Source of the DNA: JAFMKE01 sp037624485 | Lineage (GTDB): Bacteria > Bacteroidota > Bacteroidia > Chitinophagales > UBA8649 | NCBI GenBank assembly: GCA_037624485.1 | Contig: JASJJC010000021.1 | Span: 124,001 to 188,000, forward strand | Direction: 5' to 3' | DNA: 64,000 nt | Shown: in pieces, positions 17,665 through 26,665 of the stretch | Numbering within the stretch: position 1 is the stretch's first letter | Layout: each line of letters begins with the position of its first letter | Program-made: the position numbers and the translations under genes | Notes under the pieces: model-generated | The model's input: the letters and a program-made list of their open reading frames with translations, nothing else | The model's database searches: none | What the model was told of the DNA's origin: nothing

Positions 17665-17738
17665 GGCCTAGTAGCTCAATTGGATAGAGCACTACATTAC
17701 GGCTGTAGAGGTTTGGGGTTCGACTCCCTACTAGGTCA
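17665..17738 (+). tRNA. tRNA-Arg (anticodon ACG)
   Basis: 74 bases fold as a full cloverleaf. The acceptor stem GGCCTAG pairs with CTAGGTC (one G-U), followed by discriminator A. The D arm is GCTC/GAGC. The anticodon stem CTACA/TGTAG encloses loop TTACGGC, giving anticodon ACG, read as ICG for CGU/CGC/CGA. The T loop is TTCGACT. CCA is not encoded. Confidence 0.96.
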
Positions 17739-17740
17739 CA

Positions 17741-17777
17741 AAAGGTCTTTTCAAGTAATTGGAAAGACCTTTTTTTA
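17741..17777 (+). terminator. Rho-independent terminator after tRNA-Arg
   Basis: A 10-bp stem AAAGGTCTTT / AAAGACCTTT with a 12-base loop is followed directly by a run of T. It begins three bases after the tRNA and is the clearest intrinsic terminator in the window. Confidence 0.9.
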
Positions 17778-17883
17778 ATTTTTAAACTAGATAAAAAACT
17801 TGCATTGTAAGGCCCCGTTTAGTTTATGCAGATAACACGAAATAAAACCCCACCCAACAAGACTTAGGTGAACAAATTAGCCT

Positions 17884-18528
17884 TCAAGCGAACAAGACCA
17901 AATTACTCAAGTCATAACGTTTATATTTTGCAGATTTACCAAAACTATCAAACCATTTCACAACAAACTCATGATCATCTTTAAGCATGCTATTCATGGC
18001 AATTTGCGTATGACTGTCGCTAACTTTCTTTAATAATTTAACAAAATGCAAACTTAGAATTTCTTCTGGAACATTTAAGTTCTTAAATACATCGATAAAT
18101 ATGTAATCATAAACCTTTGAGCACTTTTCGAGATATTTAATTGCGTCTATATTATGTAGCTCTATCCTATTGGTAGTGGATAGTTCAAAATAATTGTGAT
18201 ACAAGTCTAATACGTTATGGTCCAACTCAACGCCATCAATATCTAAATTTAGATGTTTTTCTTGGTTCAATATATTAGCGATACTTCCAGCTCCAAAGCC
18301 AAGTATTAAGGCATTCTTTCGAGCCTGATTAAATTTGAATTGTTTGATGACTTCTTGAAAAACTCGGTGTAAGTTCCCATATGAATAGTTTGCTAAAGCA
18401 GTATCTAAAACAAGTTTGCCATTTTGAAAACTAACTTCCAACTGACCACTAACATGGGATTGGCGAGTTTCAATATGAATAGGATAAATATAACTTAACA
18501 ATCGCTTAAGATTGTAAGAAAAGAACAT
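17884..18528 (-). CDS. Spermidine-synthase-like class I methyltransferase-fold protein
   Basis: 214 residues with a Rossmann-like SAM-binding core: motif I ALILGFGAGSIANIL (about 93-107), the acidic end of strand 2 in DGVELDHNV, IDAIKYL, and YDYIFIDVF. The order and spacing resemble spermidine synthase and its fold relatives. It lacks the usual N-terminal substrate barrel and is shorter than true SpeE (about 280), so polyamine synthesis should not be assumed. Its ATG overlaps the TAA of the upstream MerR gene by one base (TAATG), so the two are translationally coupled. Confidence 0.75.
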   Translation of the reverse strand: MFFSYNLKRLLSYIYPIHIETRQSHVSGQLEVSFQNGKLVLDTALANYSYGNLHRVFQEVIKQFKFNQARKNALILGFGAGSIANILNQEKHLNLDIDGVELDHNVLDLYHNYFELSTTNRIELHNIDAIKYLEKCSKVYDYIFIDVFKNLNVPEEILSLHFVKLLKKVSDSHTQIAMNSMLKDDHEFVVKWFDSFGKSAKYKRYDLSNLVLFA

Positions 18529-18863
18529 TATAAGTCCTCTTTTACTTCGTTTAAAAATGCTTTGATTTGCTGCAATGACTCAACAATACGCTGGTTATTT
18601 TTAATATTATCTGTATTCGAATTTAATTTTTGTTTAGCTCCATCTAGAGTATATCCTTTTTCCTTGACTAAATGATAGATCATTTTCAGATTTTTAACAT
18701 CTAGTTTTGTAAACAAGCGATTACCTTTCTTGTTTTTACGAGGTTTTAAGATATCAAACTCCTTTTCCCAATAGCGCAATAAAGATGTGGACACATCAAA
18801 AATTTTTGCGACCTCGCCAATAGAATAATATAGTTTTTCAATCTTAAATTCTTTATAAGGCAT
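18528..18863 (-). CDS. MerR-family transcriptional regulator
   Basis: 111 residues. The winged helix-turn-helix is clear: YYSIGEVAKIFDVSTSLLRYW, then EKEFDILKPRKNKKGNRLF and the second helix pair LVKEKGYTLDGAKQKL. The C-terminal effector part is only about 35 residues with no cysteine cluster, so it is unlikely to sense metals. A MerR gene beside an M23 peptidase and alaS is a recurrent order in flavobacteria. It is probably co-transcribed with the methyltransferase-like gene. Confidence 0.9.
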   Translation of the reverse strand: MPYKEFKIEKLYYSIGEVAKIFDVSTSLLRYWEKEFDILKPRKNKKGNRLFTKLDVKNLKMIYHLVKEKGYTLDGAKQKLNSNTDNIKNNQRIVESLQQIKAFLNEVKEDL

Positions 18864-19213
18864 TAAAATTAAGTTTTTAGGTTGTTTAGATAATCAAAGT
18901 TATTCATATTAGATTTAAATGCGCTTATTTTTCGCACATATTTTAATGTTGACCGTCAAAATAGCTCAAGAAACTTAATTGGAAGAGTGAAACTTTTATC
19001 CTCGTTTACGGATAAGTAATAATAAAGACTGGTGGCAGCTCTCATATTCCTTATGAGTTAAAGTAAAAAGCTTTGCGTGTGTGCTTTGGTAAAATACGAA
19101 GTTAGGCCAATGTGGTAGTAGATAGAAAAAAGAAGACCTAACATCTTTCGAATTAAGTCCTAATAATAGTGCAGGAAATCTGCATGTTATGAGCAAAGTA
19201 AAAGGCGAATAGA
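18864..19213. other. Intergenic region; MerR promoter only
   Basis: 350 bases between the MerR gene and the M23 peptidase gene, both on the minus strand. It holds an exact -7 element (TAACTTTG, minus strand, 18895-18902) about 30 bases upstream of the MerR ATG. The remainder shows no supported gene. A 66-codon minus-strand frame (18996-19196) has no recognisable domain or promoter. Confidence 0.5.
18895..18902 (-). promoter_or_regulatory. -7 promoter element TAACTTTG for the MerR gene
   Basis: Exact TAnnTTTG match on the minus strand, predicting a leader of about 27 bases to the ATG at 18863. Confidence 0.5.
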
Positions 19214-20185
19214 TTAATCTAAGGAACTTCCTGTATTTTCAGAAAGACGAATCATTTCCTCAAAACTACTGTCATCTAAGTCTTGATAATAAAAATATAC
19301 AGGATTCACTTTTTCTCCATTTTTATGTACCTCATAATGTAGATGTGGGCCAACGGATTTGCCAGTGTTTCCGACATAGCCAATTACTTGACCGCGTTGA
19401 ACTTCCTCTCCTTGTTTTACAGCAAAACCGCTCATATGGGCATAAAGGGTCTTATAACCATAACCATGATCAATGATTATCCGTTTGCCGTAGCCTCCCG
19501 AACTATAATTGACTTTAATCACTTTTCCTTTACCTGTAGCATAAATTTCTGTGCCTTTTGGTGCAGTAAAATCCATTCCTGCATGAAACTTACTAACTCC
19601 GTATACTGGATCTATCCTCCAACCGTAACCTGAAGCCATACGTTTTAAGTCATGATTAGATACGGGCTGTATAGCTGGTAAAGATTGAAGTTTTTCTTCT
19701 TTCTTGTGCACTAGATTCGCAATTTCGTCGTAAGATTCTGATTGCCAAAACATCTTGCGCTTTAAGGCATCCAACTTAAGGTTTACATCAACCAATAAAT
19801 CTCCTGTATTATACATTGCAAGTTCCTGATAACGTTCGCTATTGCCCACTCCAGCGTTCCATAAAGATGATGAAACTGGTTCAGATTCGAAGATTACTCG
19901 GTAAATATTTCTATCCCTGTCTTGCAAATTTTCAATTACTTTATTCAGTTGATCCATAGAAGAACTTAAGTATTCTAGCTGCTCTGCTTGAGTCTTATTT
20001 TCCTTCATTAACAACTTCTCTTTGGGTGATGAAAACAATGAACCACCAATAATTAGAATAAGAAAGGCTGTAACAATTGCTGCAGATAAAAATCCTAAAA
20101 ATTTCAATATTCTATTCTTCCATGAAACCTTTACTTTTTCGTATTGTAAGGTTTTTAAATTATAATAGAACTTTTCTTTTTTCAC
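19214..20185 (-). CDS. M23-family metallopeptidase, membrane anchored
   Basis: 323 residues from a GTG start at 20185, giving MKKEKFYYNLKTLQYE. The longer frame begins at a TTG that lies inside the promoter -7 element, so it cannot be the start. This N-terminus matches the usual form of the family in flavobacteria. One TM helix (about 33-55) is followed by a coiled region, then the LytM/peptidase M23 domain with zinc ligands in KFHAGMDF and HLHYEVH. It cleaves peptidoglycan cross-bridges or activates amidases in the periplasm. It is divergent from alaS. Confidence 0.92.
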   Translation of the reverse strand: MKKEKFYYNLKTLQYEKVKVSWKNRILKFLGFLSAAIVTAFLILIIGGSLFSSPKEKLLMKENKTQAEQLEYLSSSMDQLNKVIENLQDRDRNIYRVIFESEPVSSSLWNAGVGNSERYQELAMYNTGDLLVDVNLKLDALKRKMFWQSESYDEIANLVHKKEEKLQSLPAIQPVSNHDLKRMASGYGWRIDPVYGVSKFHAGMDFTAPKGTEIYATGKGKVIKVNYSSGGYGKRIIIDHGYGYKTLYAHMSGFAVKQGEEVQRGQVIGYVGNTGKSVGPHLHYEVHKNGEKVNPVYFYYQDLDDSSFEEMIRLSENTGSSLD

Positions 20186-20200
20186 AGCTAGATAAAAGCG

Positions 20201-20208
20201 TACTTTTG
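20201..20208 (+). promoter_or_regulatory. Possible -7 element TACTTTTG for alaS
   Basis: Exact TAnnTTTG match on the plus strand, about 78 bases before the alaS ATG. It lies within the 5' leader region of the divergent M23 gene. The long leader makes this assignment weak. Confidence 0.3.
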
Positions 20209-20233
20209 TACTTTTAATTGAATAATTGTACGT

Positions 20234-20241
20234 CAAATATA
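20234..20241 (-). promoter_or_regulatory. -7 promoter element TATATTTG for the M23 peptidase
   Basis: Exact match on the minus strand. It contains the TTG that would start the longest reading frame, which is why the GTG at 20185 is chosen instead. Predicted leader about 40 bases. Confidence 0.55.
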
Positions 20242-20286
20242 GTTAATTAATTTTAGCTTAGACTCTTAAAAAAACTTAATCCTGCT

Positions 20287-22899
20287 ATGGAATCAGCAAA
20301 GGAAATTAGGCAAGCTTTTTTAGATTTCTTTGAATCAAAGCAACACAAAGTTGTATCGTCTGCACCTATAGTTGTCAAAGATGACCCTACCTTAATGTTC
20401 ACCAATGCCGGCATGAACCAATTTAAGGACTTTTTTTTGGGCAATAAAGCAGTAATTGATTCACGGGTTACAGATACCCAAAAATGCCTGCGCGTATCAG
20501 GGAAACACAATGATCTTGAAGAAGTCGGTGTAGACAGCTATCACCACACTATGTTTGAGATGCTAGGTAATTGGAGTTTTGGTGACTATTTCAAAAAGGA
20601 TGCTTTATCCTGGGCATGGGAATTGCTAACAGAGGTCTATAAAATAGATAAGAACAGATTATACGTTTCAGTTTTTGAGGGAAGTGAAGAAGAAGATATC
20701 CCCTTCGACCAAGAATCTTTTGATACTTGGGGAAAAATCGTGCCTGCAGATAGAATCATTCGAGGAAACAAAAAAGATAATTTCTGGGAAATGGGGGATG
20801 TTGGCCCTTGTGGCCCTAGTTCTGAGATTCATTATGATGGAAGAACTGAGGAAGAAAGAGCAAAAGTGGATGGAGCTAGTTTGGTCAACAAGGATCATGA
20901 TCAGGTTATTGAAATTTGGAATAATGTATTTATTGAATTTGAACGTAAGGCTGACGGCAGCTTAGTTAAGCTTCCAAGTAAGCACGTGGATACTGGAATG
21001 GGTTTCGAGCGATTAGTCCGTGTAATACAGGGCGAATCTAGTAATTATGATACCGATGTATTTATGCCACTGATTAAAAAACTAGAGGATCTTTCCACTA
21101 AAAGGTATGGTTCAGATGAACAGACCGACATTGCTTTTAGAGTCATTGCTGACCATATTCGTTCAATAAGTTTTACGATAGCAGATGGACAACTTCCTGC
21201 TAGCAATGGTGCAGGTTATGTAATTCGAAGAATCCTTCGAAGAGCAGTTAGATATGGCTATACGTATTTAGGTTTTAATAAACCTTTTTTAGGTGAGTTA
21301 TTGCCTGTATTGGAAAATCAATTTGATGGAATATTTCCTGAACTGAAAGCTCAGCATGATTTTGTAGTAAAGGTGATAAACGAAGAAGAAACAAGTTTTT
21401 TCAAGACACTTGCCACAGGACTTCGATTAATCGATGACCTCATTCTTAACACAGATAAAAAAGTGGTTGACGGACGCAGGGTTTTCGAACTTTACGACAC
21501 TTATGGTTTTCCATTAGATTTAACTCAGTTAATTGTTGGAGAAAAAGGCTTAAGTGTTGATGTTGATAGTTTTCAAAATGCTATGGCTGAACAAAAGGCT
21601 CGATCTCGAAATGCAGAACAATCCGAGCAAGGAGACTGGCAGGTTTTAATGGAAAGTGACCTCAGTAAGTTTATTGGATATGACCAATTAGAAAGTACAG
21701 TAAGTATTGTAAAATATCGTGAAGTTGAGCGAAAAGGAAAAATAGTTTACCATGTAGTATTAGATAAAACTCCATTCTACGCTGAAAGTGGTGGTCAAGT
21801 TGGCGATACGGGCTATCTGCAAGATGGTACTGCAAAATATGAAGTGATAGACACAACTAAGGAGAATCAATTATTTATTCATACATTGAAACACCTGCCA
21901 AAAAATATTGAAGCAATTTTTAATGCAAGAGTTAGTACTCAAAAACGAGAAGCGACTCAAATGAATCATAGTGCCACTCACCTATTGCATGAAGCGCTGC
22001 GTGAAATTTTAGGGAAGCACGTCGAACAACGAGGTTCTTTAGTCAACGACCAATACTTACGTTTTGATTTCTCTCATTTTGAGAAAATGAGTAAAAAAGA
22101 GTTAGCGCAAATAGAAGATTTCGTCAATAATAAAATTGATCAAAACATTGCTTTAACCGCTCTGGATGATGTTCCTATTGGAGAAGCAAAAAGTATGGGT
22201 GCTATGGCCTTGTTCGGTGAAAAATATGGTAATCGGGTTCGTGTAATTAAGTTTGACTCATCTGTAGAATTATGTGGCGGGACACATGTTAATGAAACTG
22301 GTCAAATCAGGCAGTTTAAAATTATGAATGAAAGTTCAATAGCTTCTGGAATTAGAAGAATAGAAGCTTGGACAGGAAGTAAAGTCTTAACCTACTTTAA
22401 AGAGCAAGAAGCATTACTAGAGGATATTAAATCTGCTCTAAAGCAATCACCTAAACCGATAGAGACGATAGAGAAATTACAGCAGGAAAATGCTGAATTG
22501 AAGAAGCGATTGGAAAAATTTTCAATCATGCAACAAAGCGTGGTAAAAGATGAATTGAAAAATAGTATGCAAACTATCAATGGAGTGAACATCATTATTG
22601 AGAAAGTGAATTTAGACAGTAATGATGCGGTAAAGAACATCGCCTTTCAACTAAAAAATGAGCTCTCTAATCTTTTTCTGGTTTTAGGCGTCATAGTAGA
22701 GGGTAAACCAATTCTAACAGTCATGGTTAGCGATGAATTGACAAAGTCTACTTCGCTGCATGCAGGTAATATTGTAAGAGAGCTAGCTAAAGAAATTCAA
22801 GGTGGTGGAGGTGGACAGGCCTTTTTTGCAACCGCTGGTGGTAAAGATGCTGAAGGTCTAGATAGTGCTCTTACCAAAGCTAAAGCAATTAAATTTTGA
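20287..22899 (+). CDS. alaS: Alanine-tRNA ligase
   Basis: 870 residues, full length. The catalytic domain has HHTMFEMLGNWSFGDYF and GPCGPSSEIHYD. The editing domain carries its zinc-site histidines in HSATHLLHE and the CGGTHV motif near residue 660. A C-terminal C-Ala domain ends with GGGGGQAFFATAGGKD. All elements needed for charging and for clearing Ser- and Gly-tRNA(Ala) are present. It is divergent from the M23 peptidase gene, with about 100 bases between the two starts, and is followed after 24 bp by the TPR protein. Confidence 0.97.
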   Translation: MESAKEIRQAFLDFFESKQHKVVSSAPIVVKDDPTLMFTNAGMNQFKDFFLGNKAVIDSRVTDTQKCLRVSGKHNDLEEVGVDSYHHTMFEMLGNWSFGDYFKKDALSWAWELLTEVYKIDKNRLYVSVFEGSEEEDIPFDQESFDTWGKIVPADRIIRGNKKDNFWEMGDVGPCGPSSEIHYDGRTEEERAKVDGASLVNKDHDQVIEIWNNVFIEFERKADGSLVKLPSKHVDTGMGFERLVRVIQGESSNYDTDVFMPLIKKLEDLSTKRYGSDEQTDIAFRVIADHIRSISFTIADGQLPASNGAGYVIRRILRRAVRYGYTYLGFNKPFLGELLPVLENQFDGIFPELKAQHDFVVKVINEEETSFFKTLATGLRLIDDLILNTDKKVVDGRRVFELYDTYGFPLDLTQLIVGEKGLSVDVDSFQNAMAEQKARSRNAEQSEQGDWQVLMESDLSKFIGYDQLESTVSIVKYREVERKGKIVYHVVLDKTPFYAESGGQVGDTGYLQDGTAKYEVIDTTKENQLFIHTLKHLPKNIEAIFNARVSTQKREATQMNHSATHLLHEALREILGKHVEQRGSLVNDQYLRFDFSHFEKMSKKELAQIEDFVNNKIDQNIALTALDDVPIGEAKSMGAMALFGEKYGNRVRVIKFDSSVELCGGTHVNETGQIRQFKIMNESSIASGIRRIEAWTGSKVLTYFKEQEALLEDIKSALKQSPKPIETIEKLQQENAELKKRLEKFSIMQQSVVKDELKNSMQTINGVNIIIEKVNLDSNDAVKNIAFQLKNELSNLFLVLGVIVEGKPILTVMVSDELTKSTSLHAGNIVRELAKEIQGGGGGQAFFATAGGKDAEGLDSALTKAKAIKF

Positions 22900-22923
22900 T
22901 TGAAGTAAACAAACGGAGTAATT

Positions 22924-23583
22924 ATGATGTGGTTTTATAAAAAAATATTGATTTATCGATTATATATCGGTATTGTATTATTGATTGGGTCAATTGCTTT
23001 GGCAATTATAGGGGACAACTGGGGCTGGTTTAGCTTATGCTTAACGGTTGGTTTAATTGCTTTCGTATCTCATTTTCTTTTTGGCCCGCTTCGATTAATC
23101 CAAGAGGCTGTTCAGGCTGGAGATATGGCAGCTGCGGATAAGTATTTAAAGATGGTTCAGTTTCCTAAACTACTGATTAAGCCAGTGCGTCAGGGATACT
23201 ATATGATCAAGTCTAATATGGCTATGCAGAATAAAGACTTTAATACTGCTGAAGGTTTCTTAAAGGAAAGTATTAAGAGTAAAAGTAGTCTTGCGGGGGA
23301 GGAATTTGAGGGAGCTTCTTATTTGCAACTAGGTATGTTAGCTATGCAAAAGGGTGATCGTAAAGACGCTAAACGTAATTTGAAGCAGGCCTTAGCAAAA
23401 GGTCTTCCTGATGATGACAGTATGGCTGCTGCCCTGCTGCAACTATCTTCAATTGAAATTCAGGGTAGACAGCTTAAACAAGGAAAAGAGTATTTTAAAA
23501 AAGCAAAAAAATTGAAGCCGCAGAGCAAAGAGATTAAAGAGCAACTTGCTCAGATGGGGAAATATATCTCAAGAGTTAGGTAA
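22924..23583 (+). CDS. TPR-repeat membrane protein
   Basis: 219 residues. Two TM helices at the N-terminus (about 10-30 and 35-55) are followed by a helical-repeat region with three or more tetratricopeptide-like units (AADKYLKMVQFPKLL, YLQLGMLAMQKGDRKDAKRNLKQAL, KQGKEYFKKAKKLKPQSKE). The repeats should face the cytoplasm and mediate protein contacts. There is no enzymatic motif. The 24 bp spacing suggests co-transcription with alaS, but no functional link is apparent. Confidence 0.82.
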   Translation: MMWFYKKILIYRLYIGIVLLIGSIALAIIGDNWGWFSLCLTVGLIAFVSHFLFGPLRLIQEAVQAGDMAAADKYLKMVQFPKLLIKPVRQGYYMIKSNMAMQNKDFNTAEGFLKESIKSKSSLAGEEFEGASYLQLGMLAMQKGDRKDAKRNLKQALAKGLPDDDSMAAALLQLSSIEIQGRQLKQGKEYFKKAKKLKPQSKEIKEQLAQMGKYISRVR

Positions 23584-23654
23584 ACGCATACATTCACTAA
23601 AGTAAGCTAATGCGTATGAGGGGAGTTGAAAGAATTATCTTCTGTATTAATCTT

Positions 23655-24074
23655 TTACTTCACGGATATTATCGCCAATGTCAATCGCGATATTGCCACA
23701 AGTTTACCATTTTCATCTTTGATTTCTATACTCCAAACTTGACTCTGTCGTCCGAGATGAATAGGCTTTGCTCGACCAGTTACTATCCCACTTCTAACTG
23801 ATCTTAAATGGTTGGCATTAATCTCCTGGCCTACAGTCGTTTGTTTTAAATCTTCTAAACAAAGATAACCCCCCATACTGCCGAGTGTCTCGGCAAGCAC
23901 AACTGAAGCCCCGCCATGTAAAACGCCGAATGGTTGGATTGTACGTTCATCAACAGGCATGTTAGCTTCTATATAATCGTCTCCAATGGCGCTAAACTTA
24001 ATGCCCAAATGCTTGACCATGTTGTTTTGGGTATTATTTAATCCGTCTAATGTAAACTCCTTCTTCCAAATCAT
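23655..24074 (-). CDS. menI: Hotdog-fold acyl-CoA thioesterase, MenI-like
   Basis: 139 residues, closely similar throughout to E. coli YdiI/MenI: the start MIWKKEFTLDGLN, MPVDERTIQPFGVLHGGAS and LAETLGS, with the catalytic Glu at E62 and the oxyanion-hole HGG at 53-55. MenI hydrolyses 1,4-dihydroxy-2-naphthoyl-CoA in menaquinone synthesis. menF and menD in the same window support that role, though related thioesterases act on other aryl-CoAs. It lies 31 bp downstream of dcd. Confidence 0.85.
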   Translation of the reverse strand: MIWKKEFTLDGLNNTQNNMVKHLGIKFSAIGDDYIEANMPVDERTIQPFGVLHGGASVVLAETLGSMGGYLCLEDLKQTTVGQEINANHLRSVRSGIVTGRAKPIHLGRQSQVWSIEIKDENGKLVAISRLTLAIISVK

Positions 24075-24105
24075 ATTTCTACATTTCCTTATTCATGAAA
24101 TTAGA

Positions 24106-24624
24106 TTACTTAAAATCCTTGTAAAGCATACTTGGTTGTATTTCCGTATTATGCTGGTACTTTTCACTCTTATAAACATCATATTCCCCATCAATCGCAT
24201 GGTAGTATATTTGACAAATTTCAACATTTGGGTATATACGAATGGGCTGAACACAGAATATCTCTAGTGTCCAAAATCCATCAAACCCAACATCTCCAAA
24301 ACCAGCAGTCACATGGATAAACATACCTAAACGACCGATGGAGCTTCTTCCTTCCAACATAGGCACATATCCCTCTGTTCGCGTGTGCTCAAGCGTTCTA
24401 CCTAGGTAAAGTTTATTTGTCTCCAACAGCAAACCTTCTTCTGGAATGATAATCTTGCTTGCGGTATTAGGCGTTCTCATATCCAATGTATGCTTATCAT
24501 AGACTAATAGCTCATTAAACAGTCGCAAATTATAGCTGTTTGGATTCAATTGTTTCTCATCGAATGGAGCAATAAATATATTATTATCTAATTCCTCTTT
24601 TATTTTTTTACCACTTAGTATCAT
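24106..24624 (-). CDS. dcd: dCTP deaminase
   Basis: 172 residues from the ATG giving MILSGKKIKEEL. A frame extended by seven codons would begin upstream of the promoter -7 element and is rejected. The dUTPase-fold core has EGRSSIGRLGM, HVTAGFGDVGFDG and the catalytic Glu in FWTLEI. It deaminates dCTP to dUTP (or to dUMP in bifunctional members) for dTTP supply, complementing the thymidine salvage enzyme at the left edge. Length is near the family norm of about 180-190. Confidence 0.93.
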   Translation of the reverse strand: MILSGKKIKEELDNNIFIAPFDEKQLNPNSYNLRLFNELLVYDKHTLDMRTPNTASKIIIPEEGLLLETNKLYLGRTLEHTRTEGYVPMLEGRSSIGRLGMFIHVTAGFGDVGFDGFWTLEIFCVQPIRIYPNVEICQIYYHAIDGEYDVYKSEKYQHNTEIQPSMLYKDFK

Positions 24625-24632
24625 AATTGTTG

Positions 24633-24640
24633 CAAATATA
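24633..24640 (-). promoter_or_regulatory. -7 promoter element TATATTTG for dcd
   Basis: Exact match on the minus strand ending eight bases before the dcd ATG at 24624, so the mRNA is nearly leaderless. An upstream TTTG (24665-24668) is a possible -33 element with a rather long spacer of 24. Confidence 0.6.
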
Positions 24641-24739
24641 ATCAAGCCTTGAAGCTTTTAGCTTCAAAGTTTAATAAATTATACAGAATTCAAGTTAACT
24701 TTATTGTTGAGTAAAAGCCAAAAGCTTAAGGAAAGCGCT

Positions 24740-25105
24740 ATGAATAATTTAATTGTGTTACATAATAGTCGTTGCATGAAAAGCAGAAATGCCTTGAAAG
24801 TACTCGAAGAACATAATATCCCCTATTCTATAGTTCCTTATTTGGAAGGAACGCTTGATGTAGATGACTTAAAGGACTTACTCTCAAAACTCCGACTGAA
24901 TCCTAGTGATATTGTTCGTAAAACAGAAGCCCTTTATAAAGAGTGTTTTAAGGGTAAAGAATTCAGTAATGGAGAATGGCTTGAAATTCTAGTTAATAAT
25001 CCAAAGCTCATAGAACGTCCAATCTTATTCAATGATAAGAATGCAGTTGTTGGTCGCCCAACAGAAAATGTAATTACTTTCATCAATAAACACTATAAAA
25101 AATGA
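24740..25105 (+). CDS. ArsC-family (thioredoxin-fold) protein, arsenate-reductase-like
   Basis: 121 residues from the ATG at 24740 (MNNLIVLHNSRC). A TTG 36 bases upstream would add 12 residues foreign to the family. The active-site loop HNSRCMKSRNAL carries the nucleophilic Cys at C11. The middle helix region LRLNPSDIVRKTEALYKE and the RPILF/VGRPTENV segments are typical of the glutathione/glutaredoxin-linked ArsC/Spx-like family. With no arsenite pump nearby, a housekeeping thiol role is as likely as arsenate reduction. It overlaps the next gene by 4 bp. Confidence 0.85.
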   Translation: MNNLIVLHNSRCMKSRNALKVLEEHNIPYSIVPYLEGTLDVDDLKDLLSKLRLNPSDIVRKTEALYKECFKGKEFSNGEWLEILVNNPKLIERPILFNDKNAVVGRPTENVITFINKHYKK

Positions 25106-25632
25106 AGCAGCTTGTATGGATATTTTCACTTAGTTTTTTGCTTGTGTCTTGCGGAGATTCACAAGAGAATTTGAACAAGGAAATTGAGGGCTTGACTGAA
25201 ATAATGAAAAATGAGAACTATCCAAGTAAGGAAAATATGGAAAAAATAGTTATTCTTTTTGATCGTTACATTGAAGAATTCCCGGAGGCAAAAGAAAGCT
25301 ATTCTTACATGGAGTTGAAAGCCAAATATCAGGCTGCGAACAATAACTATGAGCAAGCCCTAATCACTTACGAAGATTTAGTTAAAAGGTATCCTGAAGA
25401 TAATCGGAGTGCTGATGCTGTTTTTATGCAAGCTTTTATCATTGAAAACTATCTTCTAGACAAAGTAAAGGCCAAGACAAAATACAGTGATTTTTTAAAG
25501 CATTACCCCAATCATGAACTTGCAGATGATGCACAATTCTCGATTGAAAATTTATCCTTAACTGATGAAGAAATTATGAAAAAGCTGCAGTCCTTTCAGA
25601 CTGATTCATCAAATATTAATTTACAAAACTAG
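25102..25632 (+). CDS. TPR-repeat lipoprotein
   Basis: 176 residues. Signal peptide with lipobox LLVSC, placing the lipidated Cys at C17. The mature part is helical with tetratricopeptide-like units (AKYQAANNNYEQALITYEDLVKRYPED, then KAKTKYSDFLKHYPNHELADDA). It resembles the BamD/YbgF type of periplasmic TPR proteins but is too short for BamD. The ATG overlaps the ArsC-like stop (ATGA). The stop lies 4 bp from that of the convergent fbp gene. Confidence 0.82.
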   Translation: MKQLVWIFSLSFLLVSCGDSQENLNKEIEGLTEIMKNENYPSKENMEKIVILFDRYIEEFPEAKESYSYMELKAKYQAANNNYEQALITYEDLVKRYPEDNRSADAVFMQAFIIENYLLDKVKAKTKYSDFLKHYPNHELADDAQFSIENLSLTDEEIMKKLQSFQTDSSNINLQN

Positions 25633-25636
25633 AAAT

Positions 25637-26644
25637 TTAGGAATCTACCGTATGGTATTTTTCTACAAACTGATCTACCCTTCGCAGTAAGCGTGTACTG
25701 CCAATATATATAGGGCTTCTTTGGTGTAAGTCTTCAGGGATGATATCCATAATTTCTTGGTGCCCATCGCTCGCTCTCCCACCTGCTTGCTGCATCAAAA
25801 ACGACATTGGAATGCATTCGTAAAGCAAACGTAATTTACCCTGAGGAGCATTACTTGTCGAAGGATACATAAAAATTCCGCCTTTGAGTAAAGTCCTGTG
25901 CATGTCACCAACCATTGAGCCGATATAACGTAAGCCTTTTCTTTTCTCATTAACCAACCAATCAATATATCGACGGGTATGCTCTGGGAAAAATGCATAA
26001 TTCGATTGATTAACTGCGTAATACTCTCCTGTATCAGGAGTTTTAATATTAGGGTGCGACAAACAATACTCGCCTATACTAGGGTCTAAAGTAAATCCAT
26101 TTACGCCATTCCCTGTGCTATAGACCATCATCGTCGAACTTCCATAAATCACATAGCCAGCAGCGACTAACTTATTTCCTTCTTGAAGAAAGTCATCTAT
26201 GTTGCATATACCCTTTGAAGATTTTCGTTTGTAAATTGAAAATATGGTTCCAATACTTGCATTGATATCGATATTCGAAGAGCCATCTAAAGGATCCATT
26301 AGAACTACATAATGCGCCTTATGCCCATCTTCAGTGTCAACTACAATAATATCTTCATTTTCTTCACTTCCAATTCCAGTGCATTGACCACCATTTTTCA
26401 AATAGTTTATCAGCATATTATTAGCGTAAACATCCAACTTTTGTTGTTCTTCATCCTGAACATTGGTACCACCAGTAGCACCGAGAATATCAACTAAACC
26501 AGCCTTGTTCACTTGCCTATTTATCACCTTAGAAGCAACTCCAATATCTCGGAGTAACTTAGATAAATTACCAGTGGCATCTGGATAATCTTTCTCTTTT
26601 AAGATGATGAATTCATCCAAAGTAAAACCGTTATAGTGATTCAT
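25637..26644 (-). CDS. fbp: Fructose-1,6-bisphosphatase, class I
   Basis: 335 residues from the ATG at 26644 (MNHYNGFTLDEFI). An in-frame TTG eight codons upstream falls inside the -7 element and cannot be translated. It catalyses the gluconeogenic hydrolysis of fructose-1,6-bisphosphate. The metal and substrate motif is DPLDGSSNIDINASIG, preceded by SEENEDI, and the sugar-phosphate region includes KRKGLRYIGSMVGDMHRTL. Length fits class I. It is transcribed divergently from lysC. Confidence 0.95.
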   Translation of the reverse strand: MNHYNGFTLDEFIILKEKDYPDATGNLSKLLRDIGVASKVINRQVNKAGLVDILGATGGTNVQDEEQQKLDVYANNMLINYLKNGGQCTGIGSEENEDIIVVDTEDGHKAHYVVLMDPLDGSSNIDINASIGTIFSIYKRKSSKGICNIDDFLQEGNKLVAAGYVIYGSSTMMVYSTGNGVNGFTLDPSIGEYCLSHPNIKTPDTGEYYAVNQSNYAFFPEHTRRYIDWLVNEKRKGLRYIGSMVGDMHRTLLKGGIFMYPSTSNAPQGKLRLLYECIPMSFLMQQAGGRASDGHQEIMDIIPEDLHQRSPIYIGSTRLLRRVDQFVEKYHTVDS

Positions 26645-26665
26645 GAGCTTGGGGTTTATAATGAA

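Noticed and set aside
18996..19196. 66-codon minus-strand frame between the MerR and M23 genes
   Set aside because: No domain, no nearby -7 element and no sign of a signal peptide or repeat; likely chance.
23584..23654. Inverted repeat ACGCAT/ATGCGT after the TPR gene as a terminator
   Set aside because: Only six base pairs with a loop of about 20 bases and no T run.
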